The position numbers were made by a program, and so were the translations under genes. A DNA stretch of 64,000 bases from positions 3,224,001 to 3,288,000 of the forward strand of contig NZ_CP051155.1 of assembly GCF_012277275.1 (NCBI RefSeq), written 5' to 3'. How positions within the stretch are numbered: the stretch's first letter is position 1; each line of letters starts with the position of its first letter. Shown here piece by piece: positions 46,394 through 55,400 of the stretch. The notes beneath the pieces were generated by a model that saw only the letters and a program-made list of their open reading frames with translations, searched no databases and was not told the origin of the DNA. This stretch comes from Gephyromycinifex aptenodytis. Lineage in GTDB: Bacteria; Actinomycetota; Actinomycetes; Actinomycetales; Dermatophilaceae.

Positions 46394-47361
46394 CAGATGC
46401 CCTCGATGGCGACGCTTGGGGTGGTTTCAGAAGCAAGGATGCTGTCGAGTAGGGCGAAGAAGGCATCGTGGTCAAACTTCTCCACTACCGTAGCGTTCGG
46501 TTCAATCTCGAACTTGTCCCAGGCCATTGCTGAGAAGCCTCGGGTGAGCTCGGACCTAGTCTCGACGTCGACGCGATAGCGGCCTGAGCTGAGTACCATT
46601 TCAGGGTGTAGGAGGCAGGCAAGGGTTGCTGAGTCCGGATGAGTGGAGCCGTCGATTCCCACCGACTCGTTGAAGGCCATGGTGGTGTCGCACATGGCTT
46701 TGAAAAACTTGGCGATGGGGGTTTGCTTCTCGGTCATGGTGTTGTAGACGTCTCGGGTGATGGTGGCGTCGTCGATAGTGACCGGGTCCCACGTGAGGAC
46801 GTGGATGTCTTCGAAGCCAGCGGTGAATACGATTTGTGCGGCTTCTGGGTCCACAAAGAAGTTGTATTCTGCACTGGGCGTAACGTTGCCGCGGCCATTG
46901 TTGGAGCCGCCCATGATGTACAGACTCTTCACGTTGCGTACGAACGCGCGGTCCTTAGCGATGGCGGACGCAATGTTTGTGAGGGGACCGATTGCTACCA
47001 CAGAGACGTTACCTGGATCCGCGGCGGTGATTCGGATGAGAGCATCGACGCCATGCTCGGAAGACAGTTTCGCGTCAGAGAGGTCCGTCCTTAGACCGCC
47101 GGAGCCGTCCCCGTGGACGTTTTCCGCGGATACCCATTCACGCAGCAGGGGTTGGGTGCACCCTAAGTGGATCGGAACCTCATCAAGTCTCCCGGTGACG
47201 TTGAGGGTCAACTGGGCGTTTTGGACCTGCTGTTGGAAACCGACGTTGCCAGCAACCATCGTGATAGCGCGCAGGTCGCAAGCCGGATCCATAAGCGCCA
47301 AGAGGATTGCGACGCAGTCGTCTTGAGCGGTGTCGGTGTCAAGGATGACGGGAATAGCCAT
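46393..47361 (-). CDS. Nucleoside hydrolase (IUNH family)
   Basis: Hydrolyses ribonucleosides to base and ribose with a bound calcium. 322 residues. The N-terminal motif is ILDTDTAQDD, a variant of DTDPGxDD: the Asp residues that bind calcium are kept while Pro-Gly is Thr-Ala. Further motifs: VHGDGSGGL near 83, VAIGPLTNIA near 122, IMGGSNNGRGNVTP near 150 and EYNFFVDPEAAQIV near 165. The substrate is not fixed by sequence. Third gene of the ribokinase operon. Confidence 0.88.
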   Translation of the reverse strand: MAIPVILDTDTAQDDCVAILLALMDPACDLRAITMVAGNVGFQQQVQNAQLTLNVTGRLDEVPIHLGCTQPLLREWVSAENVHGDGSGGLRTDLSDAKLSSEHGVDALIRITAADPGNVSVVAIGPLTNIASAIAKDRAFVRNVKSLYIMGGSNNGRGNVTPSAEYNFFVDPEAAQIVFTAGFEDIHVLTWDPVTIDDATITRDVYNTMTEKQTPIAKFFKAMCDTTMAFNESVGIDGSTHPDSATLACLLHPEMVLSSGRYRVDVETRSELTRGFSAMAWDKFEIEPNATVVEKFDHDAFFALLDSILASETTPSVAIEGI

Positions 47362-47404
47362 GGCAGGGCCTTCCTGCAGAGTGGTGGTTTGGGTGGAGTT
47401 TCGG

Positions 47405-48106
47405 TCAGTAGCTTGGAGTGTCGTTGGGCTGCCCCTGCACGATGGCGACGGAGTTCGATGACCCCACTAGGGCAGCGCCGGCCTGAATGAGTTGCAGAGC
47501 ATGCTCGAAGGTAGAGATGCCGCCCGACCCCTTGACCAGCACGCCCTTGGGGGCTAGCTCGCACAGAAATCGAATTGATTCGACGCTGGCCTTCTCGACG
47601 GATCCGGAGGACGCGTTCTTAAGGAACTTGGCGCCGGCTTCGCATGCAAGCTCGACGGCGGCGCGGCGTTCGTCGTGGGTGAGCAGAGGCAACTCAAGCA
47701 TCACCTTGATCGGCACACCGCACGCCACGACACCGGCGATATCCTCGCGGAAGTCCTCATAGCGGCCGTCCTTCAGCCAGCCGACCTGGACTCCTATGTC
47801 GATCTGGGTGGCGCCCTGACGGACAAGTTCTGCCGCCTCTGCGGCTTTACCTGCACTGGTCATCACGCCAGTGGTCGGGAAGTCGAGGGCAGAGGCAACC
47901 TCTATCCCAGTACCGCGCAGGACTGCAGCAGTCTCGGGAACTTGGGATCCGGAGACCATCGCTGCGTTGAAACCGAACTCGACTGCCTCCTCGGCGTGGC
48001 GGATCGTTTCCTCTCGGGTCGTGCCGATCGCGATCCTCGTGTGCTGAATGTAGGGAGCGAGCTGCATCGGGGTGGTGATGTCCTGGGGGGCGGTGTGATG
48101 GGTCAT
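47405..48106 (-). CDS. deoC: Deoxyribose-phosphate aldolase-like protein (DeoC family)
   Basis: DeoC cleaves 2-deoxyribose 5-phosphate to acetaldehyde and glyceraldehyde 3-phosphate through a Schiff base. The 233-residue TIM barrel keeps the DeoC landmarks in altered form: AMVSGSQVPET near 48, QIDIGVQVGWLKDG near 98, IKVMLELPLL near 133, the Schiff-base Lys in FLKNASSGS near 161 (usually VKTSTG), and VLVKGSGGI near 192. The divergence leaves substrate specificity open. ATG 48106 is chosen for its GAGAGGA site. It lies between ribokinase and nucleoside hydrolase. Confidence 0.82.
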   Translation of the reverse strand: MTHHTAPQDITTPMQLAPYIQHTRIAIGTTREETIRHAEEAVEFGFNAAMVSGSQVPETAAVLRGTGIEVASALDFPTTGVMTSAGKAAEAAELVRQGATQIDIGVQVGWLKDGRYEDFREDIAGVVACGVPIKVMLELPLLTHDERRAAVELACEAGAKFLKNASSGSVEKASVESIRFLCELAPKGVLVKGSGGISTFEHALQLIQAGAALVGSSNSVAIVQGQPNDTPSY

Positions 48107-48156
48107 GCTGTCCTCTCGTGGTGTCACGGACCATCCGCGGCGTTGTTGTGAGTGAG

Positions 48157-49074
48157 TCAGACGAGTGCGAGTCGTTCCTCGACGGCGGGCAGGCGCGGCA
48201 GGGCGGGGATCACGCCGGGGGACTCAACGGTGAAGCTTGCGGCTGCCGCGGCGAACATCGCCGCTTCCGTGAGTGACTTTCCTCGTAGCAAGGCGACGGC
48301 GAGAGCAGCGCTAAACGTGTCCCCGGCGCCCGTGGTGTCGACAACCGTGCGGGGCGCAACCGGCGCAATCGGCTGGCAAGGCGTGCCGGGTGTGGCAACC
48401 AGGGAACCCCTGGCGCCGTCTGTCAGGACGACATCGACCTGGAATCGATTGGCCAACTGGGTGGCGAGGTCAGCCGCGTCGTCGGCGTCGTCCACATCCC
48501 GACCCAGCAGCTGACATGCTTCCGTGCGATTCGGGGTGACAACGTCCACGTTGGCCCAATCGTCGGCCGTGATCGGCGGGCATGGCGCTGGGTTCAAAAT
48601 GACTCGGGCACCAACGCGGCGGCCCTGCCGGAGGGCTTCCTGCACTCCCGATGCGGCCATCTCCCCAGAGACCAGCACACATGTGACGTCGTCGAAGGCG
48701 GTTGCCCGGTCAGAGACTCTTGCGGCATCGAAGTCGGCCAGCACGCCGTCGGCAAGCAAAATCCTGTTTTCGCCGCGGGCGTCCGTGATGATGCAGCCCA
48801 CCATGGTGGAGCCGTGAACAGTGCAGACAGCGTCGTATTGCACGCCTTCGGCGCTCCACATCGGACGCGCGCCATTCCCCATGGGATCGTCGCCGATCAC
48901 TGTGAGTAGGCCCACCGAGGCGCCTAGACGGCTAGCTGCCACGGCTTGGTTGGAGCCTTTTCCGCCGTGTTCCTGGCTGAACGCGGCGCCTGACAGGGTC
49001 TCACCGTCGCCCGGCATTCTGTCGGTGACGAAACTCAGTCCGACGCCATACCCGCCTACTGCCAGCAACTCCAT
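48157..49074 (-). CDS. Ribokinase-like PfkB-family sugar kinase
   Basis: Phosphorylates ribose, or deoxyribose in some operons with deoC. The 305-residue PfkB kinase has EHGGKGSNQAVAASRLGA near 35, LNPAP near 160, VTPNRTEA near 178 and the anion hole/catalytic DTTGAGDTFSAALAV near 245 (Asp of GAGD). ATG 49074 has a GGAGG site. First gene of a four-gene operon read leftwards, divergent from the gntR gene. Whether it is ribokinase or deoxyribokinase cannot be decided from sequence. Confidence 0.88.
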   Translation of the reverse strand: MELLAVGGYGVGLSFVTDRMPGDGETLSGAAFSQEHGGKGSNQAVAASRLGASVGLLTVIGDDPMGNGARPMWSAEGVQYDAVCTVHGSTMVGCIITDARGENRILLADGVLADFDAARVSDRATAFDDVTCVLVSGEMAASGVQEALRQGRRVGARVILNPAPCPPITADDWANVDVVTPNRTEACQLLGRDVDDADDAADLATQLANRFQVDVVLTDGARGSLVATPGTPCQPIAPVAPRTVVDTTGAGDTFSAALAVALLRGKSLTEAAMFAAAAASFTVESPGVIPALPRLPAVEERLALV

Positions 49075-49097
49075 TGGTGCCTCCAGCTCGCCGTAAG

Positions 49098-49124
49098 TGA
49101 ACAACGCTATACAACCATGAACAA
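49098..49124. promoter_or_regulatory. Probable GntR operator over the ribokinase promoter
   Basis: TGAACAA occurs at 49098-49104 and 49118-49124, exactly 20 bp apart, flanking a TATAGC -10 hexamer (minus strand, 49111-49106). A GTGTCC sequence 17 bp upstream may be the -35 box. The repeats sit in the divergent promoter region shared with the GntR gene, so autoregulated repression is plausible. Confidence 0.55.
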
Positions 49125-49205
49125 GCCTGGACACGATAGGGTCCTCCGGCGTAGCTCTACTCAGGCGCAGATAACGTCACCCCGCGCATCCGACAGGACA
49201 TGCCG

Positions 49206-49961
49206 ATGGATCCATCGCTGGACCCCCAGCTCCCCAAACCCATGTACCTGCAGGTCGCAGCGCTGATCGCGGACCGTATCACCGCTGGTGAACTACCCAC
49301 CCACCATCGGCTCCCCGCCGAACCGGAGCTCGCACGCGACCTCGGCATCGCACGGGGCACTCTTCGCAAAGCACTCAGTGAGCTCATTTCCCAAGGGCTC
49401 TTAGTGCGCGTGCATGGGCGCGGCACCTTCGTTGCTCCGGCACGCTTCGATGCTCCGTTGTCAACGGACTTGGTGACCATCGCTGAAGACCTCACCACCT
49501 CCGGAGTGGCCTTCAGCACCACCGTCGTCAGTCAGCGCATCATGACCGCACCCACGCGCGTTGCCCGCCGGCTCCGACGGGACGACGACGTCGCGGCATT
49601 AGAACTGATCCGCGTGCGAAGCGACGTGGACGGCCCCATCGCCTACCTCGTCAATTACGTCCCCGCCTCCACTCCCGAGACACAGCACCTTCTTGAGGCG
49701 GCAGACTTCACCCGCCACACTCTTTTCGGGTTCCTCGAGAGCAGGCTTCACCAAGTCGTCGATCATGGGGAACGCGCCATCACCGCCGCTGCTGCACCGC
49801 GCGATATTGCGCAGCACCTCGGATTGCCTACGGGCTCTCCCGTGACACACATGGAGCAGGTCTCTTACAACGATCGTGACGTCCCCGTTGAGTGTTCCAC
49901 CGTGTGGATCTCTCCCCAACGCATGCGTGTTCACGCACGTGTGACACGCCAGCGCCTATAG
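49206..49961 (+). CDS. GntR/HutC-family transcriptional regulator
   Basis: 251 residues: N-terminal winged helix with LYLQVAALIADRIT-type start, LPAEPELARDLGIARGTLRKAL (recognition region) and GLLVRVHGRGTFVA; C-terminal UTRA effector domain from about 90 (ALELIRVRSDVDGPIAYLVNYVP). HutC-type regulators bind sugars, nucleotides or amino acids. ATG 49206 has AGGA 6 nt upstream; ATG 49200 is too close to it. It is divergent from the nucleoside/pentose operon and is its most likely regulator. Confidence 0.9.
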   Translation: MDPSLDPQLPKPMYLQVAALIADRITAGELPTHHRLPAEPELARDLGIARGTLRKALSELISQGLLVRVHGRGTFVAPARFDAPLSTDLVTIAEDLTTSGVAFSTTVVSQRIMTAPTRVARRLRRDDDVAALELIRVRSDVDGPIAYLVNYVPASTPETQHLLEAADFTRHTLFGFLESRLHQVVDHGERAITAAAAPRDIAQHLGLPTGSPVTHMEQVSYNDRDVPVECSTVWISPQRMRVHARVTRQRL

Positions 49962-49988
49962 CCAGCGCCGAAACCCCGCTGGCTTTTT
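49960..49988 (+). terminator. Terminator after the GntR gene
   Basis: AGCCAGCG (49960-49967) pairs with CGCTGGCT (49977-49984), followed by TTTT. The stem overlaps the stop codon. Confidence 0.85.
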
Positions 49989-50300
49989 CCCTACCTTCAG
50001 CCGGGGATACGCATTCTGCTGGCAGGGCTGCTCGTCGCAGCGAGCCGAGTAATTCCGCAGTTCACAGCTTGTGTTCGCACATCTTCATGTATTCGCTACT
50101 CGTGTCCACGTAGAAGATGGCCCAATCTCATTGGCCGAAGACCGTGCGGGCCTCGAGGGAATGCGCCCACGGCGCCCTCCGCTGGTGAATGCGTGGCGCG
50201 GTGCCGGTAGGATCCGTGGCGAGCTTGGTCGACCGGGGGCCGATGTTCAGATCCCGCTTCGCGCGCACGCGGCGTTGCCATCCTGCATGGTGGGGGAAAC
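49989..50300. other. Gap upstream of the methyltransferase gene
   Basis: About 310 bp without a convincing gene. A possible promoter is GTGAAT (50185-50190), 17 bp, TAGGAT (50208-50213), giving an 80-nt leader to the next gene. Confidence 0.4.
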
Positions 50301-50957
50301 ATGAATGACGAAGAGCTGAAAGAACTTGCTAGACAGCTGAGGTGCCCCGACGGTGAAGTCGGGGCGCAGCTCGGCGAATCCATGGGCAAGTCCAATGACG
50401 GCATGATCCAGGCTTCGATGGTGCTGCTGGATCTGGGGCGTGGTCGTCACGTCCTGGAACTCGGGCACGGCGCCTGCACGCATTTATCGGCGCTGCTGGA
50501 GATGGGGACCAACCTCAGCTACGCCGGTCTGGAGATCTCGACCGTGATGTATCGCGAGGCGAAGAGAATCGCCGAGCCGTTGTCAGCGGATCACGAGGTT
50601 GAGTTCCGCGTTTTCGACGGAGTGACCATCCCCTTCGGTGATGCCAGCTTTGATCGCGTGCTTTCGGTCAACACCGTCTACTTCTGGACCCCTGCTCGGG
50701 CCGTCATGGACGAGATCTCTCGCGTACTCACTCCCGGGGGTGTCGTCGTCGTGTCCTATGTGGATAAAGACTTCATGAAGACGCTGCCCTTTGTGGACGC
50801 AGGCTTCACTCTTTACGAGGACTCCGAGGTGCAGACCCTCGCCGAGGGCAGCGGGTTGCGGGTCGAGGCCTTCCACAAGAGGAACGAGCAGGCCGTGAGT
50901 AAACATGGCGACCTCGTAGATCGCCGTTACACGATTGCAGAACTACGCAAGCTCTGA
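50301..50957 (+). CDS. Class I SAM-dependent methyltransferase
   Basis: 218 residues. Motif I reads VLELGHGACTHLSALLE near 53 (an E-x-G-x-G variant with His). The acidic loop of motif II is seen in YAGLEISTVM, motif post-I DGVTIPFGDASFDRVLSVNT near 115, and LTPGGVVVVSY near 150. The layout is that of UbiE/Methyltransf_11 small-molecule methylases. ATG 50301 has a GGGGGA site. The stop is 4 bp from the stop of the convergent MFS gene. The substrate is unknown; a link to the neighbouring iron module is only positional. Confidence 0.85.
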   Translation: MNDEELKELARQLRCPDGEVGAQLGESMGKSNDGMIQASMVLLDLGRGRHVLELGHGACTHLSALLEMGTNLSYAGLEISTVMYREAKRIAEPLSADHEVEFRVFDGVTIPFGDASFDRVLSVNTVYFWTPARAVMDEISRVLTPGGVVVVSYVDKDFMKTLPFVDAGFTLYEDSEVQTLAEGSGLRVEAFHKRNEQAVSKHGDLVDRRYTIAELRKL

Positions 50958-50961
50958 GGCC

Positions 50962-52332
50962 TTACCGCTCCCCACCCAGGGGGTCTGTCTTCGCGGTGCC
51001 GAGCGGTGGAGTCGAGCCGTGCGGGGCAGCCGGTGCCTGCTCGGCTGCGGCGCGGATCCTGTTCAGTTCATCCGCCCGTTCGATGACCGGTCCGACCAGC
51101 CAGGCGGCGAGCGAGAGTCCGATGATGGCCAGGATCGTGGCGGCGACAGCGACGGTGGTGAAGCCCAGCGTGCCGCTCAAAGCGATCCCGATACCGCTGC
51201 CGACGACCATGACGATCTGAGCAAGCGCCGAGAAGAGCGTGAAGTCCGTTCCGGAACTCTCCTGGCGGGTCAGGTCCATCGCGATGGTGTAAAGAACCGC
51301 GGTCGTGGCGGCGAAGCCGCCGCTGGACAGCAGGGTCACCACGACCGCGATCGGCACCGATCGAGGTTGCAGGCAGAGCACGATGGTGGCGGCGCAGGCG
51401 ATGACCTGCACCACGCCGAGCAGGATCAGAGCACGGCGGCGGGCGGTGCGGCTGATGAGCCAGCCCGCGCCGAGGCCTGCCAGGATGCCAGCCGCGCCAC
51501 CGCCGATGACGACGATGGTGCCGAGGCGAGTCTGGCTCCAGCCGGCCTCGACAAGCGCCGGGCGGACCAGGTTGTAGCTCACGGTGCCGCCGATGATGTA
51601 CGCCGGGATGACTGCGAAGGCCCAGCGGAGCACGCCCGGCTGTGTGAAGAACCCGCGGATCTGCGCAGGAGTCACGTGGGGACGTGGCAGGTGACCCGTC
51701 GTGCCCTCTTCGTTCCAGCGCAGTACCAGTGGCAACGGCAGAGCGCTGAACACCGCGAGCACGAGCATGCTCACGCTCCAGCCCAAGCTGCCGGAGATGG
51801 CCAGCAGGAGGCCGCCGCCGACGATCTGCGCGACCGAACTCCCGGCCGACTGAATGCCGTTGCCGAGGCCTCGTTCACCGGCGGCCAACAGCCGAGTAGC
51901 GGTTGCGTCGGCCGCGACATCTTGGGTGCCGGCAAATACGAAGATCGCGGCAAAGATCGCCAAGATGACGGGGAAGTGGCGCCCTGGATCAAGGGTGGCC
52001 AGGGCAAGAGCGCCGACAGTCAACGCGAGCTGGCAGACGATCAGCCAGCCGCGATAGTGCCCGAGCTTGCGGATTCCATATCGATCCACCAGCGGCGCCC
52101 AGAGGAACTTCAGGACCAGGATCAGCGCCATGCCGGTCGCTGCGCCGATCAGTTCGAGCCCCACTCCTGCTTTTTGAGCGGTGATGAGGAAGGTGTAGTT
52201 GAAGGCAGCCAGCGACAGGTTCTGGGTGCTGTAGAGGCTGGCGATCAACAGCAGCCGCGAGTTGCGGCTCATCACGCCGGGGCCGGTCGTCGTCACGGTC
52301 GGGGCGGGCGGCGGGGACGTGGACGAGGCCAT
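50962..52332 (-). CDS. MFS transporter of the RhtX/FptX/YbtX siderophore type
   Basis: 456 residues and 12 hydrophobic helices. The N-terminal part (LYSTQNLSLAAFNYTFLI) and the first loop KFLWAPLVDRYGI near 72 match the RhtX/FptX/YbtX family rather than drug exporters; these proteins import siderophores or support Fe/Zn-siderophore uptake across the inner membrane. ATG 52332 has an AGGAG site. It is divergent from the fused ABC transporter, and the 105-bp gap between them holds one IdeR box, so both should be iron-regulated. Confidence 0.85.
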   Translation of the reverse strand: MASSTSPPPAPTVTTTGPGVMSRNSRLLLIASLYSTQNLSLAAFNYTFLITAQKAGVGLELIGAATGMALILVLKFLWAPLVDRYGIRKLGHYRGWLIVCQLALTVGALALATLDPGRHFPVILAIFAAIFVFAGTQDVAADATATRLLAAGERGLGNGIQSAGSSVAQIVGGGLLLAISGSLGWSVSMLVLAVFSALPLPLVLRWNEEGTTGHLPRPHVTPAQIRGFFTQPGVLRWAFAVIPAYIIGGTVSYNLVRPALVEAGWSQTRLGTIVVIGGGAAGILAGLGAGWLISRTARRRALILLGVVQVIACAATIVLCLQPRSVPIAVVVTLLSSGGFAATTAVLYTIAMDLTRQESSGTDFTLFSALAQIVMVVGSGIGIALSGTLGFTTVAVAATILAIIGLSLAAWLVGPVIERADELNRIRAAAEQAPAAPHGSTPPLGTAKTDPLGGER

Positions 52333-52403
52333 CGTCGGGTGCTCCTGATCGGCAGGGTGTGGTGTCTGGGATTCGCAGGATGGTGGAGCTCAGCGCGGTA
52401 GGC

Positions 52404-52422
52404 TTAGGTTAGGCAAGCCTAA
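52404..52422. promoter_or_regulatory. IdeR/DtxR iron box in the divergent promoter
   Basis: TTAGGTTAGGCAAGCCTAA agrees with the IdeR/DtxR consensus at 17 of 19 positions and is nearly palindromic. It ends 15 bp before the ABC transporter ATG and lies 71 bp from the MFS start, so one site can control both directions. Confidence 0.92.
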
Positions 52423-52437
52423 CCGGATCGGAGGCCC

Positions 52438-55400
52438 ATGTCCGCCCCCACCTCACCCGATGGCCGTCAGCGTCTCTCCCAGATAATCGGGCGCCGCAAG
52501 GCTGCGCTGATCGGTAGCGCCCTGTTGGCCGTGGCCGGAGCGCTGGCAGGCCTGGCCCCCTATTTCATCGTGTACCTGGTGGGGACCGAACTGTTCCTGG
52601 GCACGGAGCCGGACCGGGCCCGGCTGGCCGGATACGCCCTGTGGGCGGCAGCGGCCGTCCTCGCGAAGGTGGTGCTCAAGGCGCTGGCCAACGGCGTTTC
52701 GCACGCGGCCGCCTACCGCATCCTTGCCGACCTGCGCTTGGCCTTGGCGCAGCGGTTGGCGCGGATGCCTCTCGGGCGGGTACGGGCGCGCAGCTCAGGG
52801 CACGTGAAGAAGATCCTCCAGGACGACGTCGAGCAACTGGAGCTCGGTCTGTCCCATGCCATCCCCGACATCGCCGCCGCGGTCGCGGTCCCGGTGGCGA
52901 GCATCATCTTCATGTTCACGATGGGTTGGCAGGTCGGACTGGCTGCCGTGCTGGTCGTCGTCGTGACAGTGCTGCTCATCGCGTGGGCAGTCAGCCGCGC
53001 CAACGGTTTCGCCGAGCAGGAATCCAGGATCAAAGCCGAGCTCAACACCTCGGTGATCTGTTACCTGCGCGGCATGCGGGTCCTTCGGGGTTTCCTGCCC
53101 GGACATGCCAGCTACGCCGCCACCGACGCCGCGATCGCGGCCACGGAGGACATCGAGAACCGCAAGGAATCCCGTGGCAAGTGGCAGGCGGTGGCAGGTA
53201 CCGCGTTGTCCTCCAGTCCGGTCCTCTTCATCCTGCCGGTGGGACTGTGGTGCACCGCCCAGGGTTACATCAGTCCCGCGAGCCTGGTGTTCTTCCTGCT
53301 CGTCGGCACCGGGTTCACACAACCGTTGATGGGTCTGCTCATCAGCTTGGCCGTGCTGCAATACCAGGTGGAGGCGGGGCTGAAGAACATCGCCGAGATC
53401 CTGGACGAGCCTGACCTGCCCGTTCCAGAGCAGCCGAGGCAGACGAGCGGATTCGACCTGCGGCTGCGCGACGTCTCCTTCCGCTACGAGGACGACGGCC
53501 CTGACGTTCTCTGCGGCATCGACCTCGACATCCCAGAGGTGTCTTCGCTGGCATTGGTCGGCCCCTCGGGTGGGGGCAAGTCCACCTTGCTGAGCCTGAT
53601 CGCCCGGTTCTACGACGTCAGCAGCGGGTCTGTGGAACTCGGTGGGGTGGACGTCCGGGAGATGGACCCCAGCGAGGTCATGCGACGGGTGGCCTACGTC
53701 CAACAGAACGACTATCTGTTCGGCGACACGCTCATGGAGAACATCCGGATGGCCAAGCCGGAGGCCACCGACGAAGAGGTCGTCACGGCAGCAGATCGGG
53801 CCCGCGTCACCGAGTTCGTCCACGAGCTCCCCCAGGGGTGGCAGACGCGGCTGCCTGCGGGGGGAGGACAACTCTCCGGTGGGCAACGGCAGCGGATCTC
53901 CGTGGCGCGCGCTCTGCTCAAGGGGGCCCGCGTGGTCCTGCTCGACGAAGCCACCGCCTTCCTCGACGCGGACAGCGAGGCCGCAGTCAGCGAGGCAGTG
54001 CGCGAGTTGCGAGCCAGCGCGACGGTGATCTCGGTCGCCCACCGGCTCGGCACGATCGCCGACTACGACCGTGTCGCCTACCTGGCGGGCGGGCGGATCG
54101 TGCACTGCGCGCGGCACGAGGAGATGCTGCGAGACTGCCCCGAGTACGCCGAGCTGTGGTCCGATTACCGTGACGCGCAAGGCTGGCAGCTGTCTGCAAC
54201 CGCTACCGCGGCGGCGACGAACCCGCTCCACGCGATGCGCGACGAGCCAGTCCCGGCCGCGGCCGGATTGCTGCGTGAGGTTCCCGACTCCGGCCTGAAG
54301 AACCAGGCCGTACACGAGCCGGGCGCGGCGTCCAGCACGCCACTGCTCGATGCTCCCATCCAGACGCCGCGGGTACGCGGACTGGTTGCCATGAACCCCG
54401 TGCGGCAGTGGCTGGCACTGCTGGGGCACCAACGCCGCGACCTGTTCCGGAGCGGGTTGTGGCTCATCATTGCCGACGGCCTGCTCACCAGCGCCCCCAT
54501 CGTCGTGGTGGCGCTGGCCCTGCTGGATGTGCTCGACGGTGCACCCGATGCTGGCGCCTGGTGGCGATACGGTCTGGCGCTGCTGGGCATCTACCTGGCG
54601 CGTTGGCTGGTCGGCGTGGCCCTGGCCACGCTCTGGTGGCCCAAAGCGAACCGGGCCTGGGCTCAGTTGCGTCGCTCGGTGCTGGGGCATCTACGACGCA
54701 TCCCGATGGGAGAGTTCGACCGACTCGATACCGGACGAACCGCGACCCTCGTGGTCTCCGACCTGGCCCTGGTCGACTTCATCAACCTTCCGGCCAAACT
54801 CATCGTCGGCCTCTTCCAACCGGTCCTCGCGGCGTTGGTGCTGTTCATCCTCGACTGGCAGGTAGCCCTTGCCGCGCTACTGGGCGTCCCAGTGTTCTGG
54901 GGCCTCCTATGGTTCTCCGACCGGGTGGAGAAAACCGTGCTCGGCGACGTGATGCACGTGCGCGCCCAAGCCAGTAGCGACCTGTTGGAGTTCGTCCAGG
55001 GCACCGGGGTGCTTCGGGCGAACCCGAGCGCCCCGCAAGCCAGCCGATATCGCGCCACCGTCGAGGAACTGCGTCAACGCAGCGTCGCCATGGCCATTCG
55101 CACCAGCCCCCTGACCGCGGTCGCCTCTGCTGCCCTGGAGCTGGGGTTTGCGGCTCTGATCTGGGTGGTGTGCCTGCGTCATCTGGACGGCGGACTGCCG
55201 CAGTCCCTGGCGCTGCTCATGCTGGTCGTCTCGCTGAGTCTGTACCGGCCCTACCAGGAGCTTCTCGACCTCTCCAGCTACCGCCACCTGCAATCCCGGA
55301 TCGCCGAACACATCGGCCGCCTCTGGGACATCGAACCCCTGCCGGAGGGGCATCTGGACGCACCGGAGGGCGGCGAAGCTGGGGTGCGCGTCGAACTGCG

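Noticed and set aside
50935-52401. 488-codon open frame on the plus strand
   Set aside because: Antisense to the 12-helix MFS gene; the product is a low-complexity Arg/Gln/Asp-rich shadow and the frame runs into the IdeR promoter region.
52795-54690. 631-codon open frame on the minus strand
   Set aside because: Antisense to the fused ABC transporter, whose motifs are unmistakable; a GC-driven shadow frame.
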